64,000 nt of DNA from an uncultured Chryseobacterium sp. (GCA_913778085.1 CAJYXJ010000027.1:56781-120780), one strand, 5' to 3'; positions 25,394 to 34,893 are shown, counted from the stretch's first letter. Notes: a model not told the origin generated them from the sequence alone. Made by a program: numbers and translations.

Positions 25394-25465
25394 ATAAAGA
25401 TTCGTTCTAAAAACGTTATATTTTTAAAAGGATATTTATTTTAAATTTTATTTTTTATAAATTCG

Positions 25466-25486
25466 TTCGCTTTTATTTTAAGCGAA
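25466..25486. promoter_or_regulatory. Dyad in the kdsD-recQ divergent region
   Basis: TTCGCTT-TTATTTT-AAGCGAA, a perfect 7-bp dyad, overlaps the place where the -33 element of recQ would lie (TTTT, 19 bases, TAACTTTG at 25494-25501). Could be an operator or a fortuitous hairpin. Confidence 0.35.
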
Positions 25487-25493
25487 AAATTCA

Positions 25494-25501
25494 TAACTTT
25501 G
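25494..25501 (+). promoter_or_regulatory. -7 box of recQ promoter
   Basis: TAACTTTG matches TANNTTTG, 32 bp before the recQ start; 19 bp upstream is TTTT, a weak -33. Confidence 0.5.
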
Positions 25502-25533
25502 GGTTAGATGCAAATTTAGCAATAGAAAATTAG

Positions 25534-27738
25534 ATGAGCGCAAAAAAAGCCAATTTATCAGGCGAATTGAAAAAATATTTCGGGTTTTCCACTTTCAAAG
25601 GCCAGCAGGAACAGATCATCGAAAACCTTATGAATGGTAAGGATATTTTCGTTCTGATGCCGACGGGCGGTGGGAAATCCTTATGCTATCAGCTTCCGGC
25701 TCTTATTTCGGAAGGTACGGCTATTGTGGTATCACCCCTGATCGCGTTGATGAAAAATCAGGTAGATGCCGTAAACGGCCTTTCATCGGATGACGGAGTT
25801 GCCCATGTTTTAAATTCTTCTTTAAACAAAACCCAGACCAAACAGGTTTTTGACGATATAAAAAATGGAAAAACCAAGCTGCTGTATGTAGCTCCGGAAT
25901 CACTGATCAAAGAAGAATATCTCGACTTTCTAAAAGATGTGAAGATCTCCTTCTGTGCCATCGATGAAGCACACTGTATTTCGGAATGGGGACACGATTT
26001 CCGGCCGGAATACCGAAACCTGAAATCGATTATCGATAAAATTGCAGATGTTCCTGTAATTGCCTTAACGGCGACGGCGACACCTAAGGTGCAGGACGAT
26101 ATCCAGAAAACACTCGGAATGACGAATGCCCTGGTTTTTAAGGAAAGCTTCAATCGGCCGAATCTCTATTATGAAGTACAGCCAAAAATCAATGTTGATA
26201 AGGAAATTGTAAAATTCATCAGTCAGAACAAAGGTAAATCCGGAATTGTATATTGCCTGAGCCGCCGGAAAGTAGAAGAGTTTGCACAGCTTTTACAGGT
26301 TAACGGGATCAATGCCCTTCCTTATCATGCCGGTCTGGACCAGAAAATACGGGTGGCCAACCAGGATAAATTCCTGATGGAAGAAGTGGATGTTATCGTA
26401 GCAACAATTGCTTTCGGGATGGGAATCGATAAGCCGGATGTGCGTTTTGTGATCCATTACGACTTCCCGAAATCCCTGGAAAGTTATTACCAGGAAACCG
26501 GACGGGCCGGTCGGGATGGCGGAGAAGGTCATTGTATAGCGTATTACGATCCGAAAGATATTGAAAAGCTTGAAAAATTCCTTGCTCAGAAACCCGTTTC
26601 CGAAAGAGAAATCGGATTGCAGCTGCTGAATGAAGTTGTAGGTTATGCTGAAACCTGCATGAGCAGAAGGCAGTATATTCTGTATTATTTCGGTGAAAAT
26701 TTCGATCCGGTAAACGGAGACGGGGCTAAAATGTGTGATAATTCCTCTAACCCTCCCAAGCTCAAGGATGCGACGGATGATCTGAAAAAAGTCCTTGAAC
26801 TGATCAGGGATACCGGTGAAAAATTCAAATCGAAGGATCTGATTACCGTAATTGCCGGAAAAGAAACCGCTGTAACAAAATCATATAAGCTGGATCAGAG
26901 TCCATACTTCGGATTTGGGAAAGAAGAAAAAGACAATCACTGGAAGACGGTTCTGCGACAGGCAACAGTTCAGAATTTTTTAATTAAAGATATAGAAACC
27001 TATGGTGTTTTAAAAATTTCTGAAAGGGGAAGGCTGGTACTGGACGGAAAACTGGAGCATTCTTTCATGATTGCCGAAGACCGGGAATTTGATTTGACGC
27101 AGGCCAAAGCGGACAGTGATCAGGTGCAGATGCAGTCCGGTGGCGGATTGGACCAAAACCTTTTCAACCAGCTTAAAGAATTACGGAAAAAAGTCGCCAA
27201 GAAGCACGGCATTCCACCTTATACCGTATTTATGGATCCGAGTCTGGAAGACATGACGGTTCAGTATCCGGTAAAAGTGGAGGAGATTGCCAAAATCTAT
27301 GGCGTAGGTGAGGGAAAAGCCAAGAAATACGGGAAAGAATTTGCCGATTTCATCAGTAAATATGTAGAAGAAAACAACATCGAGCGTACCCAGGACATGG
27401 TGCTGAAACAGGTTGCTAACAAATCCAGCCACAAGGTTTTCATCATCCAAAGTACCGATAAAAAAATCGACCTTGAAGATATTGCCCGGGCTAAAAACCT
27501 GTCCATGGATGAATTGCTGAAAGAAATGGAACGCATCGTTTATCAGGGGACAAAGCTGAATATCGACTACTATATCGAAGATAATTTTGATGAAGATATT
27601 GTGGACGGTTTCATGGAATTTATGAACGAATCCGAAAGCGACAGCATGAAGGTTCTGCTGGATGAATTCGGGGACGAGCTTTCCGATGAAGAAGTAAGGA
27701 TGCTGAGGATTAAATTTATCAGTGATGTTGCTAATTAA
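25534..27738 (+). CDS. recQ: ATP-dependent DNA helicase RecQ
   Basis: 734 residues. Walker A MPTGGGKSL (K48), DEAH box AIDEAHCISEWGHDFRPEY, motif VI QETGRAGRDG. The zinc-binding Cys pattern of the RQC region is reduced: CMSRRQYILYYFGE...MCDNSS. An RQC winged helix and C-terminal HRDC domain (LKELRKKVAKKHGIPPYTVFMDPSLEDM) are followed by an acidic extension to residue 734, longer than E. coli RecQ (about 610). A 3'-5' helicase in recombination and fork repair. Confidence 0.95.
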   Translation: MSAKKANLSGELKKYFGFSTFKGQQEQIIENLMNGKDIFVLMPTGGGKSLCYQLPALISEGTAIVVSPLIALMKNQVDAVNGLSSDDGVAHVLNSSLNKTQTKQVFDDIKNGKTKLLYVAPESLIKEEYLDFLKDVKISFCAIDEAHCISEWGHDFRPEYRNLKSIIDKIADVPVIALTATATPKVQDDIQKTLGMTNALVFKESFNRPNLYYEVQPKINVDKEIVKFISQNKGKSGIVYCLSRRKVEEFAQLLQVNGINALPYHAGLDQKIRVANQDKFLMEEVDVIVATIAFGMGIDKPDVRFVIHYDFPKSLESYYQETGRAGRDGGEGHCIAYYDPKDIEKLEKFLAQKPVSEREIGLQLLNEVVGYAETCMSRRQYILYYFGENFDPVNGDGAKMCDNSSNPPKLKDATDDLKKVLELIRDTGEKFKSKDLITVIAGKETAVTKSYKLDQSPYFGFGKEEKDNHWKTVLRQATVQNFLIKDIETYGVLKISERGRLVLDGKLEHSFMIAEDREFDLTQAKADSDQVQMQSGGGLDQNLFNQLKELRKKVAKKHGIPPYTVFMDPSLEDMTVQYPVKVEEIAKIYGVGEGKAKKYGKEFADFISKYVEENNIERTQDMVLKQVANKSSHKVFIIQSTDKKIDLEDIARAKNLSMDELLKEMERIVYQGTKLNIDYYIEDNFDEDIVDGFMEFMNESESDSMKVLLDEFGDELSDEEVRMLRIKFISDVAN

Positions 27739-27813
27739 ATGAAATATTATTTTAAAGACATTACAAAAGCATTGTTTTACCTAAGCTTATTTGTATTGGG
27801 TTTTATGTTTTAA
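27739..27813 (+). CDS. Possible 24-residue membrane microprotein behind recQ
   Basis: The ATG directly abuts the recQ stop codon. The 24 codons encode a polar start (MKYYFKDITKA) and a hydrophobic helix (LFYLSLFVLGFMF). Such a layout allows coupled translation, but AT-rich DNA makes short hydrophobic frames common by chance. Treat as a candidate only. Confidence 0.2.
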   Translation: MKYYFKDITKALFYLSLFVLGFMF

Positions 27814-28515
27814 TATATGTTTTTAATTTTTTTATATCCTGGTTTCTGCAGGGAAGAAAATAAATTTAAAGAGTCAGCTTACAATTCAATAATATGGATT
27901 AGAATTGATTATGTGAAAATCTATCTCCAATAAGAGGTGGAGAAAAAACATAAAGAGTCCGTTTCATTAGTTGTAAAACGGGCTCTTTTAATTAAATTAT
28001 AAAGACGTAATTTTAACACGGTGTTTGTCATCCCCGCAGGGGATCTAAATATAGCATTGGAGAACAGGTAAAGAGATTCGTATTTGGATCTAGGGAAATC
28101 GACGATTCGACGCAATCAAATACAATGTTAATATATGAGAAGAGGAAGAAATTTAAGTGTGTTATTTTATCAATCATTTACTTTATAAAAAATTGATTAA
28201 AATCGAAATTTTATATTCGCTATAATCTTTAAAGGCCTATTTTAATTTTAATTCAACAAACTTTCCGTCATTTTTCTTAATTTCTGAATTAAATGAACTT
28301 TGTTTATTCTTCACCTTAATAAGATGATTTTAATTGATTTAATTAAATATGTTGGGCAACCGATACATTGATTTTTTTAAGCTAAAAAACCTTAAATTCT
28401 TAATGTTAAAATATAAAAGGTAACTTAAATAAGTTCTTAGAAATAAAATTTTAATTAAATAAGTAAATGGATATAGTTAAAAACTGTACCAAAACTTTTT
28501 ACTAATTTTACAGGG
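27814..28515. other. Gene-poor AT-rich stretch with repeat piece and hairpin
   Basis: No convincing gene over 700 bp. A stem-loop AAAGAGTCCGTTT/AAACGGGCTCTTT lies at 27952-27988. A short interspersed-repeat piece GTCATCCCCGCAGGGGATCT starts at about 28028 and resembles the GTCATT...AATGAC elements at 46.8 kb. On the minus strand 28237-28325 reads about 29 plausible codons (ending KNDGKFVELKLK and a stop), perhaps the tail of a lost gene. Confidence 0.5.
27952..27988. terminator. Stem-loop, possible terminator
   Basis: 13-bp stem with one G-U pair and 11-nt loop, T-rich after the second arm; about 210 bp downstream of recQ. Confidence 0.5.
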
Positions 28516-29598
28516 ATGAAAAAGATCTCTGTCATATTTATCCTGCCGGATCTGGAGACCGGCGGCGCGGAAAGGATTGTAACTACTATTGCGAATCATC
28601 TCTCACGGGACCGGTTTGAGCCTAAGATTTTGCTTTTGCGCAAACAGGGCGGTTACCTGAATTTCCTTAAAGAAGATGTGGAGATCATTGATATCAACAC
28701 CGAAAGAATCAGGCATTCGTTAAAGCCTATTTTAGCGGAAATCTACCGCAGAAAACCGGATATTGTGTTTTCAGGATTCGGTGAAGTCAATGCCTATTTG
28801 TCCCTATTCATCAGGCTTTTTCCGAAAACAAAATTCATTGCTCGGGAAACCAATGTGGTAACGCAGCACGTGACCCGGAAAGAAATAAAATTTTTCTATA
28901 ATTTTTACAATAATTACCACAGGATCATTGCCCAAAGCGATGACATGCTGAAAGATCTTACCCAAAATTTCAGGATTAAGCCGAAAAAGGTTATCAAGAT
29001 TAATAACCCGGTTGACTTTGATTTTATCGGAGAAAAGCTTAAACATTCCCAAAAGCCGGAAAGTTTTAAATACAATTATAAAAACGTCGTCGCGATCGGA
29101 AATTTATCTGCACGCAAAGGCTTCGATAACCTGTTGAAAGTATTTTCCAGGCTAAAAAACGAAAATGTGATGCTTCATATTCTGGGTGACGGGCAGGACC
29201 GTGATCTGCTGCATCAGATGAAGGCTTTCTTAGGACTCGAAAATGTTATTTTTCACGGGCGGCAGGAAAATCCATACCGGTTTCTGAAACACGCAGACCT
29301 GTTCGTTCTTTCGTCAAGATATGAAGGCTTTCCGAATGTGCTGCTTGAGGCAGGAGCCTGTGGAGCCTATTCTCTGGCCAACAACTGTCCCGGAGGGATC
29401 AACGAAATCATTCAGGAAGATATCAACGGGGAAATTTCTGATATTGAAAACCATGAGGATTTTGCCCAGAAAATCATGAGCATCCTGCACGAACATCACG
29501 ATCCGGAATCCATTGAGAGTTCGATTAAATCCAGGTTTTCAAAAAACATCATCATGGATCAGTATGAAAAAGTTTTGCTGGATCTTGTAAAGTGGTAA
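28516..29598 (+). CDS. Family 4 glycosyltransferase
   Basis: 360 residues, GT-B fold. The acceptor half begins FILPDLETGGAERIV; the donor half has VAIGNLSARKGFDNLLKVF, LHILGDGQDRDLL and the nucleotide-sugar motif SSRYEGFPNVLLEAGACG. It transfers a sugar from an activated donor, probably for a surface glycan or lipopolysaccharide; the substrate cannot be read from sequence. It is not in a polysaccharide cluster here. Confidence 0.9.
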   Translation: MKKISVIFILPDLETGGAERIVTTIANHLSRDRFEPKILLLRKQGGYLNFLKEDVEIIDINTERIRHSLKPILAEIYRRKPDIVFSGFGEVNAYLSLFIRLFPKTKFIARETNVVTQHVTRKEIKFFYNFYNNYHRIIAQSDDMLKDLTQNFRIKPKKVIKINNPVDFDFIGEKLKHSQKPESFKYNYKNVVAIGNLSARKGFDNLLKVFSRLKNENVMLHILGDGQDRDLLHQMKAFLGLENVIFHGRQENPYRFLKHADLFVLSSRYEGFPNVLLEAGACGAYSLANNCPGGINEIIQEDINGEISDIENHEDFAQKIMSILHEHHDPESIESSIKSRFSKNIIMDQYEKVLLDLVKW

Positions 29599-29674
29599 TT
29601 TTTCAGATTTGCCTGCCGGGATCCGTTTTCTTATTTTTGGCAATTCAAATTATTAAAAAAATCAATTTTCATTC

Positions 29675-30019
29675 ATGATCAAAATGCAGAAATTGGGATG
29701 TGCCTGTGAAAAACCGAACGCATCGTATACGGAATTCAGAACTTCATCACTTGGCACCGATCAGACCCACGGAAAAAATGCCGAGGTAAGCATTCAGCAG
29801 TGCAAGCTTTGCCAAAGGATATGGATCCTGTATGCTTTTAATCCAGACCTTACCCCTGAATCCGGTAAATGGTATAAAGGAATGGTTTCCAAGAAAGACC
29901 GCCCGCAGATTAAACCTGAAAATGCGTTAGAATATATTGAAAGCCTGGAATGGTATGTGTATGGCGGTGAATTTTTTGGAAGTACGACCGCATTTGGCGC
30001 AGGGAAAATTGATTTTTGA
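29675..30019 (+). CDS. Small Cys-containing protein, unknown
   Basis: 114 residues. GCACEKPNASY near the N-terminus and QQCKLCQRIWILY in the middle give CxC...CxxC, a likely zinc site. The rest is polar with many aromatics. No signal peptide and no family recognised. Stands 76 bp behind the glycosyltransferase. Confidence 0.65.
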   Translation: MIKMQKLGCACEKPNASYTEFRTSSLGTDQTHGKNAEVSIQQCKLCQRIWILYAFNPDLTPESGKWYKGMVSKKDRPQIKPENALEYIESLEWYVYGGEFFGSTTAFGAGKIDF

Positions 30020-30070
30020 TTTAAAGAATTAATTAAGTCTATTTTCTAATTAATTAAAGCATTTACAATA

Positions 30071-30628
30071 ATGAATCGTAAAAACATGAAATATGCTAAA
30101 TGTAAATGCTGTGGGATTCTCAGAGATCAATCTGAAGTGCTGATAAGTTTGTCTGTTCTGAAAAAAACACATGGTGTAAAAAATTCTGATCATGAATGTA
30201 ATTGGTTTGAATGGCTGATTGATTCGGATTTTAAATGGGCCTGTGATCAATGCATCAGCGATAAGAAGGCTTTGGTATCAAACTTATCACAGCAAAGCAG
30301 AACTTCCAGTCCGGATTTATCATATTATGATATCAGGTTAACTTGTAAAAGATGTAAAAATGAATTCACTTTTACCAAAGAAGAGAAAAAAAATTGGTAT
30401 GAGCAGTTAAAATTCCATATAAAATCCATTCCTGTATATTGCTTGATCTGCCGGAAAGAGATCAGGAGATTGAAGTATCAAAATAAAACACTTTCTCAGG
30501 TTTTGAAAAAGAATCCAGAAGATATGACTATAGATGAACTTTCGCAGATTGTTCAGGTTTATGATGAATGGGATAAAAAGGATAAATTTAATTTTTACAG
30601 CAGACTTATTAGAGGGCGATTAAAATAA
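30071..30628 (+). CDS. Double zinc-ribbon protein
   Basis: 185 residues, no signal peptide. First Cys cluster: KCKCCGILRD...WACDQCISDKK. Second: LTCKRCKNEFTFTKEEKKNW...YCLICRKEIRR, which resembles the 'probable zinc-ribbon' (zf-trcl) type. Lys-rich C-terminus. Possibly nucleic-acid or protein binding; no catalytic motif. Located 51 bp after another Cys-rich gene, so possibly co-transcribed. Confidence 0.7.
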   Translation: MNRKNMKYAKCKCCGILRDQSEVLISLSVLKKTHGVKNSDHECNWFEWLIDSDFKWACDQCISDKKALVSNLSQQSRTSSPDLSYYDIRLTCKRCKNEFTFTKEEKKNWYEQLKFHIKSIPVYCLICRKEIRRLKYQNKTLSQVLKKNPEDMTIDELSQIVQVYDEWDKKDKFNFYSRLIRGRLK

Positions 30629-30671
30629 AGTTACCAAGAAGGTAATTTATTACAAACTTGATAAAACTCAC

Positions 30672-30702
30672 TTTCTCACGTGGCAATTAATCGTTAAATT
30701 TG
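30672..30702 (+). promoter_or_regulatory. Promoter of lpdA
   Basis: TTTC at 30672-30675, 19 bases, TAAATTTG at 30695-30702; start codon 43 bp downstream. Confidence 0.6.
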
Positions 30703-30744
30703 TAAGAACTAAAGAGATAATAAATAAACAAATTCATAAATAAC

Positions 30745-32148
30745 ATGAGTCAATTCGATGTTACCGTAATCGGTTCCGGTCCTGGTGGTTATGTTGCTGC
30801 AATCCGTGCCGCGCAATTAGGTTTCACAACAGCAATTATTGAAAAATACCCGACTTTGGGCGGAACCTGTCTTAACGTGGGATGTATCCCGTCGAAAGCA
30901 CTTTTAGACAGCTCTGAGCATTTCGAGAACGCCAAGCACAATTTTGCAGGCCACGGAATCATTATCAACGAGCCCCAAGCAGACATTGCCAGAATGATCG
31001 AACGTAAAAACGAGGTGATTAAACAAAATACCGACGGGATCAGCTACCTGATGAACAAAAATAAGATCACTGTTTTTGAAGGCGTGGGAAGCTTTGAATC
31101 CGCTACTCAGATCAAAGTAACGAAAAACGACGGTTCCACGGAAACGATCGAATCTAAATATACCATTATCGCTACCGGTTCCAAGCCGTCTTCTTTACCT
31201 TTTATCACAATTGATAAAGAAAGGGTAATCACTTCTACGGAAGCTTTAAATCTTAAAGAAATTCCTAAACACTTAGTTGTAATCGGTGGAGGAGTAATCG
31301 GTCTTGAACTGGGTTCCGTTTACTTAAGATTAGGTGCTCAGGTAACTGTAGTGGAGTTTATGGATAAAATTATTCCGGGAATGGATGGTGCTTTGAGTAA
31401 AGAATTAACGAAGGTTCTTAAAAAACAAGGTATGAAATTCATGCTTTCTACAGCGGTTTCCGCAGTGGAAAGAAACGGAGATACCGTTAAAATTACGGCT
31501 AAAGATAAAAAAGGAGAAGAAGTAGTAGTAGAAGGCGATTACTGTCTGGTTTCCGTAGGAAGAAGACCTTTCACAGACGGACTTGCCCTTGAAAATGCCG
31601 GTGTGGAATTGGATGAAAGAGGAAGAGTGAAAGTTAACGACCATCTTCAGACGAATGTGGCTAACATTTATGCCATCGGAGACGTGATCAAGGGGGCAAT
31701 GCTGGCTCACAAAGCGGAAGAAGAAGGGGTTTTCGTAGCTGAAACATTGGCCGGACAGAAACCGCACATCAATTACAATCTGATTCCGGGAGTGGTTTAC
31801 ACATGGCCGGAAGTTGCCGGAGTAGGTAAAACCGAAGAGCAGCTGAAAGAAGAAGGCGTGGCTTACAAAGTAGGTTCTTTCCCGATGAGAGCTTTAGGAA
31901 GAAGCCGTGCAAGTGGTGATGTAGACGGATTGGTAAAAATCATTGCTGATGAAAAGACCGATGAGGTTTTGGGAATGCATATCGTAGGCGCAAGAGCGGC
32001 CGACCTTATCGCAGAAGGAGTAATCGCTATGGAATTCCGTGCCAGTGCAGAAGATATCGCCAGAAGTTCCCATGCGCATCCGACGTACGCGGAAGCCATC
32101 AAGGAAGCGGCATTGGATGCAACAGCAAAAAGACCGATCCACATGTAA
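30745..32148 (+). CDS. lpdA: Dihydrolipoyl dehydrogenase
   Basis: 467 residues, full length. FAD motif GSGPGGYVAAI, redox disulfide GGTCLNVGCIP (C42, C47), NAD motif VIGGGVIGLELGSVY, second FAD motif IYAIGDV and the catalytic His-Glu pair in HAHPTYAEAIKEA. E3 component of pyruvate and 2-oxoglutarate dehydrogenases and the glycine cleavage system, reoxidising dihydrolipoamide with NAD. The E1/E2 genes are not nearby. Own promoter and terminator. Confidence 0.97.
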   Translation: MSQFDVTVIGSGPGGYVAAIRAAQLGFTTAIIEKYPTLGGTCLNVGCIPSKALLDSSEHFENAKHNFAGHGIIINEPQADIARMIERKNEVIKQNTDGISYLMNKNKITVFEGVGSFESATQIKVTKNDGSTETIESKYTIIATGSKPSSLPFITIDKERVITSTEALNLKEIPKHLVVIGGGVIGLELGSVYLRLGAQVTVVEFMDKIIPGMDGALSKELTKVLKKQGMKFMLSTAVSAVERNGDTVKITAKDKKGEEVVVEGDYCLVSVGRRPFTDGLALENAGVELDERGRVKVNDHLQTNVANIYAIGDVIKGAMLAHKAEEEGVFVAETLAGQKPHINYNLIPGVVYTWPEVAGVGKTEEQLKEEGVAYKVGSFPMRALGRSRASGDVDGLVKIIADEKTDEVLGMHIVGARAADLIAEGVIAMEFRASAEDIARSSHAHPTYAEAIKEAALDATAKRPIHM

Positions 32149-32191
32149 TATATGGTCATACAAATGAACAATTAAAAATATTTGTAAATTG

Positions 32192-32218
32192 GGAGAGGCT
32201 TTAGCCTCTCCTTTTTTA
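32192..32218 (+). terminator. Terminator of lpdA
   Basis: Perfect 8-bp stem GGAGAGGC/GCCTCTCC with TTTA loop and T6 tail. Confidence 0.88.
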
Positions 32219-32245
32219 AGGATAAAATTGTAAAATAAACAGGAT

Positions 32246-33133
32246 ATGAAAAAGATAATCATCGGATTGGCTCTTGTGGCAGGATGTTACGCATCGGCAC
32301 AGCAAGCCGGAAAAGCCGGTGAACGGCTGAAAAATGAAGCATCCGTTTCCGAAATGGGATCTTCGGATTCCAAAACCAGAGTTCATAACAGCAATAGCAA
32401 TAACAGCAGAAGCAACAATAACAATAATTCAGGCTTCAGAAACCGAAATACCGACGGTTTAGGAATTAAAAGCCCAAACTACCAGTGGAATCCGGATTAC
32501 GGGTATTCGGAGGTTTTTCTCAGGATTCCCGAACAGGGATTTTTCAGCGTGGAAGTAGGGGACCAGTATATGTCCAACAATTCCGGGCGGTACCGGTTTT
32601 TCGATCTGCCGGCAGGAAGAATTCCCGTTTCCATTTACGAAAGCGGGGATCTGGTTTACAGAACCACTTTGAATGTACGGAACAACAGCAGGATGGTCCT
32701 GGATTTTTTCACGACAGAAGGTTTGTATTTGCTGGATACCTATCCTGTACCGGACCAATCGTACGGTTTTGGCAGCTGGAACGATGTGTGGAACAATCCA
32801 TATGGAGCACATGGCGACTGGAACAACAGTGAAAATTATCCGAATGTTATGAACGATCAGGATTTTCAACGGTTTTTTTCAACCATACAGGAAGAAGCCT
32901 GGTTTGATGACAAAAAGATAGCCTTTATCAAAACGCAGGGACGCTACGCCATGTTTACTTCAAAGCAAATCAGCACTCTTGTAAAAGATTTAAGCTTTGA
33001 TAAAAATAAAATTGCATTGGCCAAATTGCTTTTTCCGCAGTGTGTCGACAAGCATCGATACTTTATGGTAGGAGATGCTCTGGATTTTGAAAGTAGCAGA
33101 AAGGAAGTGATGGATTACATTTCCCATCTGTAA
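32246..33133 (+). CDS. DUF4476 domain secreted protein
   Basis: 295 residues. Signal peptide MKKIIIGLALVAGCYASAQ, an Asn/Ser-rich low-complexity linker (around 45-70), a beta-sandwich-like middle with FFSVEVGDQYMSNNSGRYRFFDLPAG, and a C-terminal DUF4476 domain (QDFQRFFSTIQEEAWFDDKKIAFIK ... FDKNKIALAKLLFPQCVD). Envelope protein of unknown role. Followed by a remnant gene. Confidence 0.88.
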   Translation: MKKIIIGLALVAGCYASAQQAGKAGERLKNEASVSEMGSSDSKTRVHNSNSNNSRSNNNNNSGFRNRNTDGLGIKSPNYQWNPDYGYSEVFLRIPEQGFFSVEVGDQYMSNNSGRYRFFDLPAGRIPVSIYESGDLVYRTTLNVRNNSRMVLDFFTTEGLYLLDTYPVPDQSYGFGSWNDVWNNPYGAHGDWNNSENYPNVMNDQDFQRFFSTIQEEAWFDDKKIAFIKTQGRYAMFTSKQISTLVKDLSFDKNKIALAKLLFPQCVDKHRYFMVGDALDFESSRKEVMDYISHL

Positions 33134-33158
33134 ATCCTTTTATTCAAACTTAATTAAG

Positions 33159-33347
33159 GTGCGGAATTTATTTTTCTTTCTTGGGATCCTCATTTTCAGC
33201 TTAACTTATGGGCAGGATGTTACCGCCATCCGGAAAACCGTTGAACAGATCAACAGAAACGGGAATTATACCGTAAAAACGGTCCCAATGAATATTTCAG
33301 TTTGAAAAAAGCAGGTTATGAATAGCCAATGATATTCGATAATTTAT
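33159..33347 (+). pseudogene. Remnant of a small secreted-protein gene
   Basis: From GTG 33159 runs a signal-peptide-like stretch (NLFFFLGILIFSLTYGQD) and then VTAIRKTVEQINRNGNY before a stop at 33305. Continuing in another frame, PNEYFSLKKAGYE follows up to a stop at about 33342. The join implies a frameshift, and the expected rest of the protein is absent. It looks like the truncated start of an exported protein gene. Confidence 0.5.
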
Positions 33348-33378
33348 ATCTGCATAGCTTTGAATGCAGAAAATTAAT

Positions 33379-33996
33379 CTATGGAAGTTTTGATTCAACA
33401 TATTTCAAGTATTCATTTAATTCTTGAGACTCTTTACTATCGATCAATACATAAGTGGTCAAATATATCGTCATTTTGTTAATTTCTTCTAAAAAATCCA
33501 TAAACATTTTATTGGTTTTTGTCAAATCAATCGATCGCATTATTTCAAAATGTTCGCGAAAATCTTTATTGTAATGTGAACCTGTATTGTCCCGAATTTT
33601 TTTTATATAAGCTTCATCATAATTTTTCATAAAAGTGTTCAAATGTTTTTTTGCTATTTTTCCTTCTACTGGATGTTCATCATTCTTAAATAAAATTTGA
33701 TTATATTCTTTTAGGAGTACAAAAGTTTCATGAATCACTCTAAAAACTGCTTTTGCGAAGAAAATCTTATGTAAATATTGATCTGACAGATCAAAAGAAT
33801 TTGCAATCACGATACATTCAGAATTTATTATTATAAAGTTAGTTGCAGCATTAAATTTCTTTAGACTAGAAACAATTTTTTGTGGAGTTTTTATGCCATA
33901 TACTTCGTAAGAATCTATTTTTAGATTCCACTTCTGCATGGTGTTTAAGTAATCAGTATATTCATTCAACAGATTATCAAGTTTTTCATAAGACAT
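33379..33996 (-). CDS. Helical protein with possible HEPN motif
   Basis: 205 residues from the ATG of MSYEKLDNLLNEY; an upstream TTG would add ten. Very AT-rich. Mostly predicted helical. The segment KKIRDNTGSHYNKDF fits the R-polar-x4-H pattern of HEPN domains (Arg then six positions to His), which in toxins and abortive-infection proteins is an RNase active site. No partner nucleotidyltransferase or antitoxin is adjacent. It may be a solo HEPN protein or an unrelated helical family. Confidence 0.55.
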   Translation of the reverse strand: MSYEKLDNLLNEYTDYLNTMQKWNLKIDSYEVYGIKTPQKIVSSLKKFNAATNFIIINSECIVIANSFDLSDQYLHKIFFAKAVFRVIHETFVLLKEYNQILFKNDEHPVEGKIAKKHLNTFMKNYDEAYIKKIRDNTGSHYNKDFREHFEIMRSIDLTKTNKMFMDFLEEINKMTIYLTTYVLIDSKESQELNEYLKYVESKLP

Positions 33997-34064
33997 ATTA
34001 AATTTGATTTTTAAGGTTATTAACAAGTAAATGTAATACTTTTGCAGAATATTAGAATTTATTT

Positions 34065-34889
34065 ATGCAACCCGGAAAAACCCAGACTTTAAAAATCTCA
34101 GATAAAAATAACTCAGGATGGATCCTTACGGACGAATCCGGCGAAAAAGCTTTCCTTCCCAAAATTTTCATTCAGGATGAAAAAGAAGAAGGAGACGATA
34201 TGGAGGTTTTCGTGTATCAGGATGATGGTAAATTAAAGGCCACCACAGAAATTCCTTTGGCAGAAGTGGATGAGTTTGCGGTAATGAGCTGCGTGCAAAG
34301 TCTGCCGAGCGGTGCGTTTATGGATTGGGGGATCATCAAGGATCTTTTTATTCCGTACAAGCAGCAGAAAACCAAAATCGTTGAGGGCAAAAGGTATCTG
34401 GTGCATATCTACATTGATGAAGATCTTGAACTGATCACCGGAACCACCAAGTTTAAAAGAAATCCACAATACCAGGATCTGCCGTTTCAGAAAGGCGATA
34501 AAGTAGAGCTGATCATGATGAATGAAAGTGAGCTGGGCTGGAATGTGGTGATCAATAAAAAATACATCGGATTGATTTATGCCTCCGATGTTTTTAAAAA
34601 ATTATATCCTTTATCAGAGGAAACCGGATATATCAAAGCCATCCGGGAAGACGGGAAAATCGATGTCTCTCTGCAGCCTGAAGGATTTGAAAACATCGAT
34701 GAATTCAAAAAGAAAATTCTGGACAAGCTGGAAGAAAACTATGGACTGCTTCACCTTTCAGATAAATCCTCACCGGAAGAAATTAAAGAGGAAGTACAGA
34801 TGAGCAAAAAGAATTTCAAAAAAGCCATCGGAGGACTTTATAAAGATAAAATCATCGATATTTTGGAAGATAAAATACGATTGCTATAA
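34065..34889 (+). CDS. CvfB-like S1 RNA-binding protein
   Basis: 274 residues, cytoplasmic: three S1-like OB folds (around 5-60, 65-135, 140-205; note GAFMDWGIIKDLFIPYKQQ and GWNVVINKKYIGLIYASDVF) and a C-terminal winged helix (MSKKNFKKAIGGLYKDKII). This is the CvfB/YitL layout. RNA binding is the family expectation; CvfB affects virulence-gene expression in staphylococci, but its role in Bacteroidota is not established. Base composition is like the core genome, unlike the flanking genes. Confidence 0.88.
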   Translation: MQPGKTQTLKISDKNNSGWILTDESGEKAFLPKIFIQDEKEEGDDMEVFVYQDDGKLKATTEIPLAEVDEFAVMSCVQSLPSGAFMDWGIIKDLFIPYKQQKTKIVEGKRYLVHIYIDEDLELITGTTKFKRNPQYQDLPFQKGDKVELIMMNESELGWNVVINKKYIGLIYASDVFKKLYPLSEETGYIKAIREDGKIDVSLQPEGFENIDEFKKKILDKLEENYGLLHLSDKSSPEEIKEEVQMSKKNFKKAIGGLYKDKIIDILEDKIRLL

Positions 34890-34893
34890 TACA

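Noticed and set aside
27921-28115. 64-codon minus-strand frame in the recQ-GT4 gap
   Set aside because: Its sequence comes from a hairpin and an interspersed-repeat piece rather than a gene.
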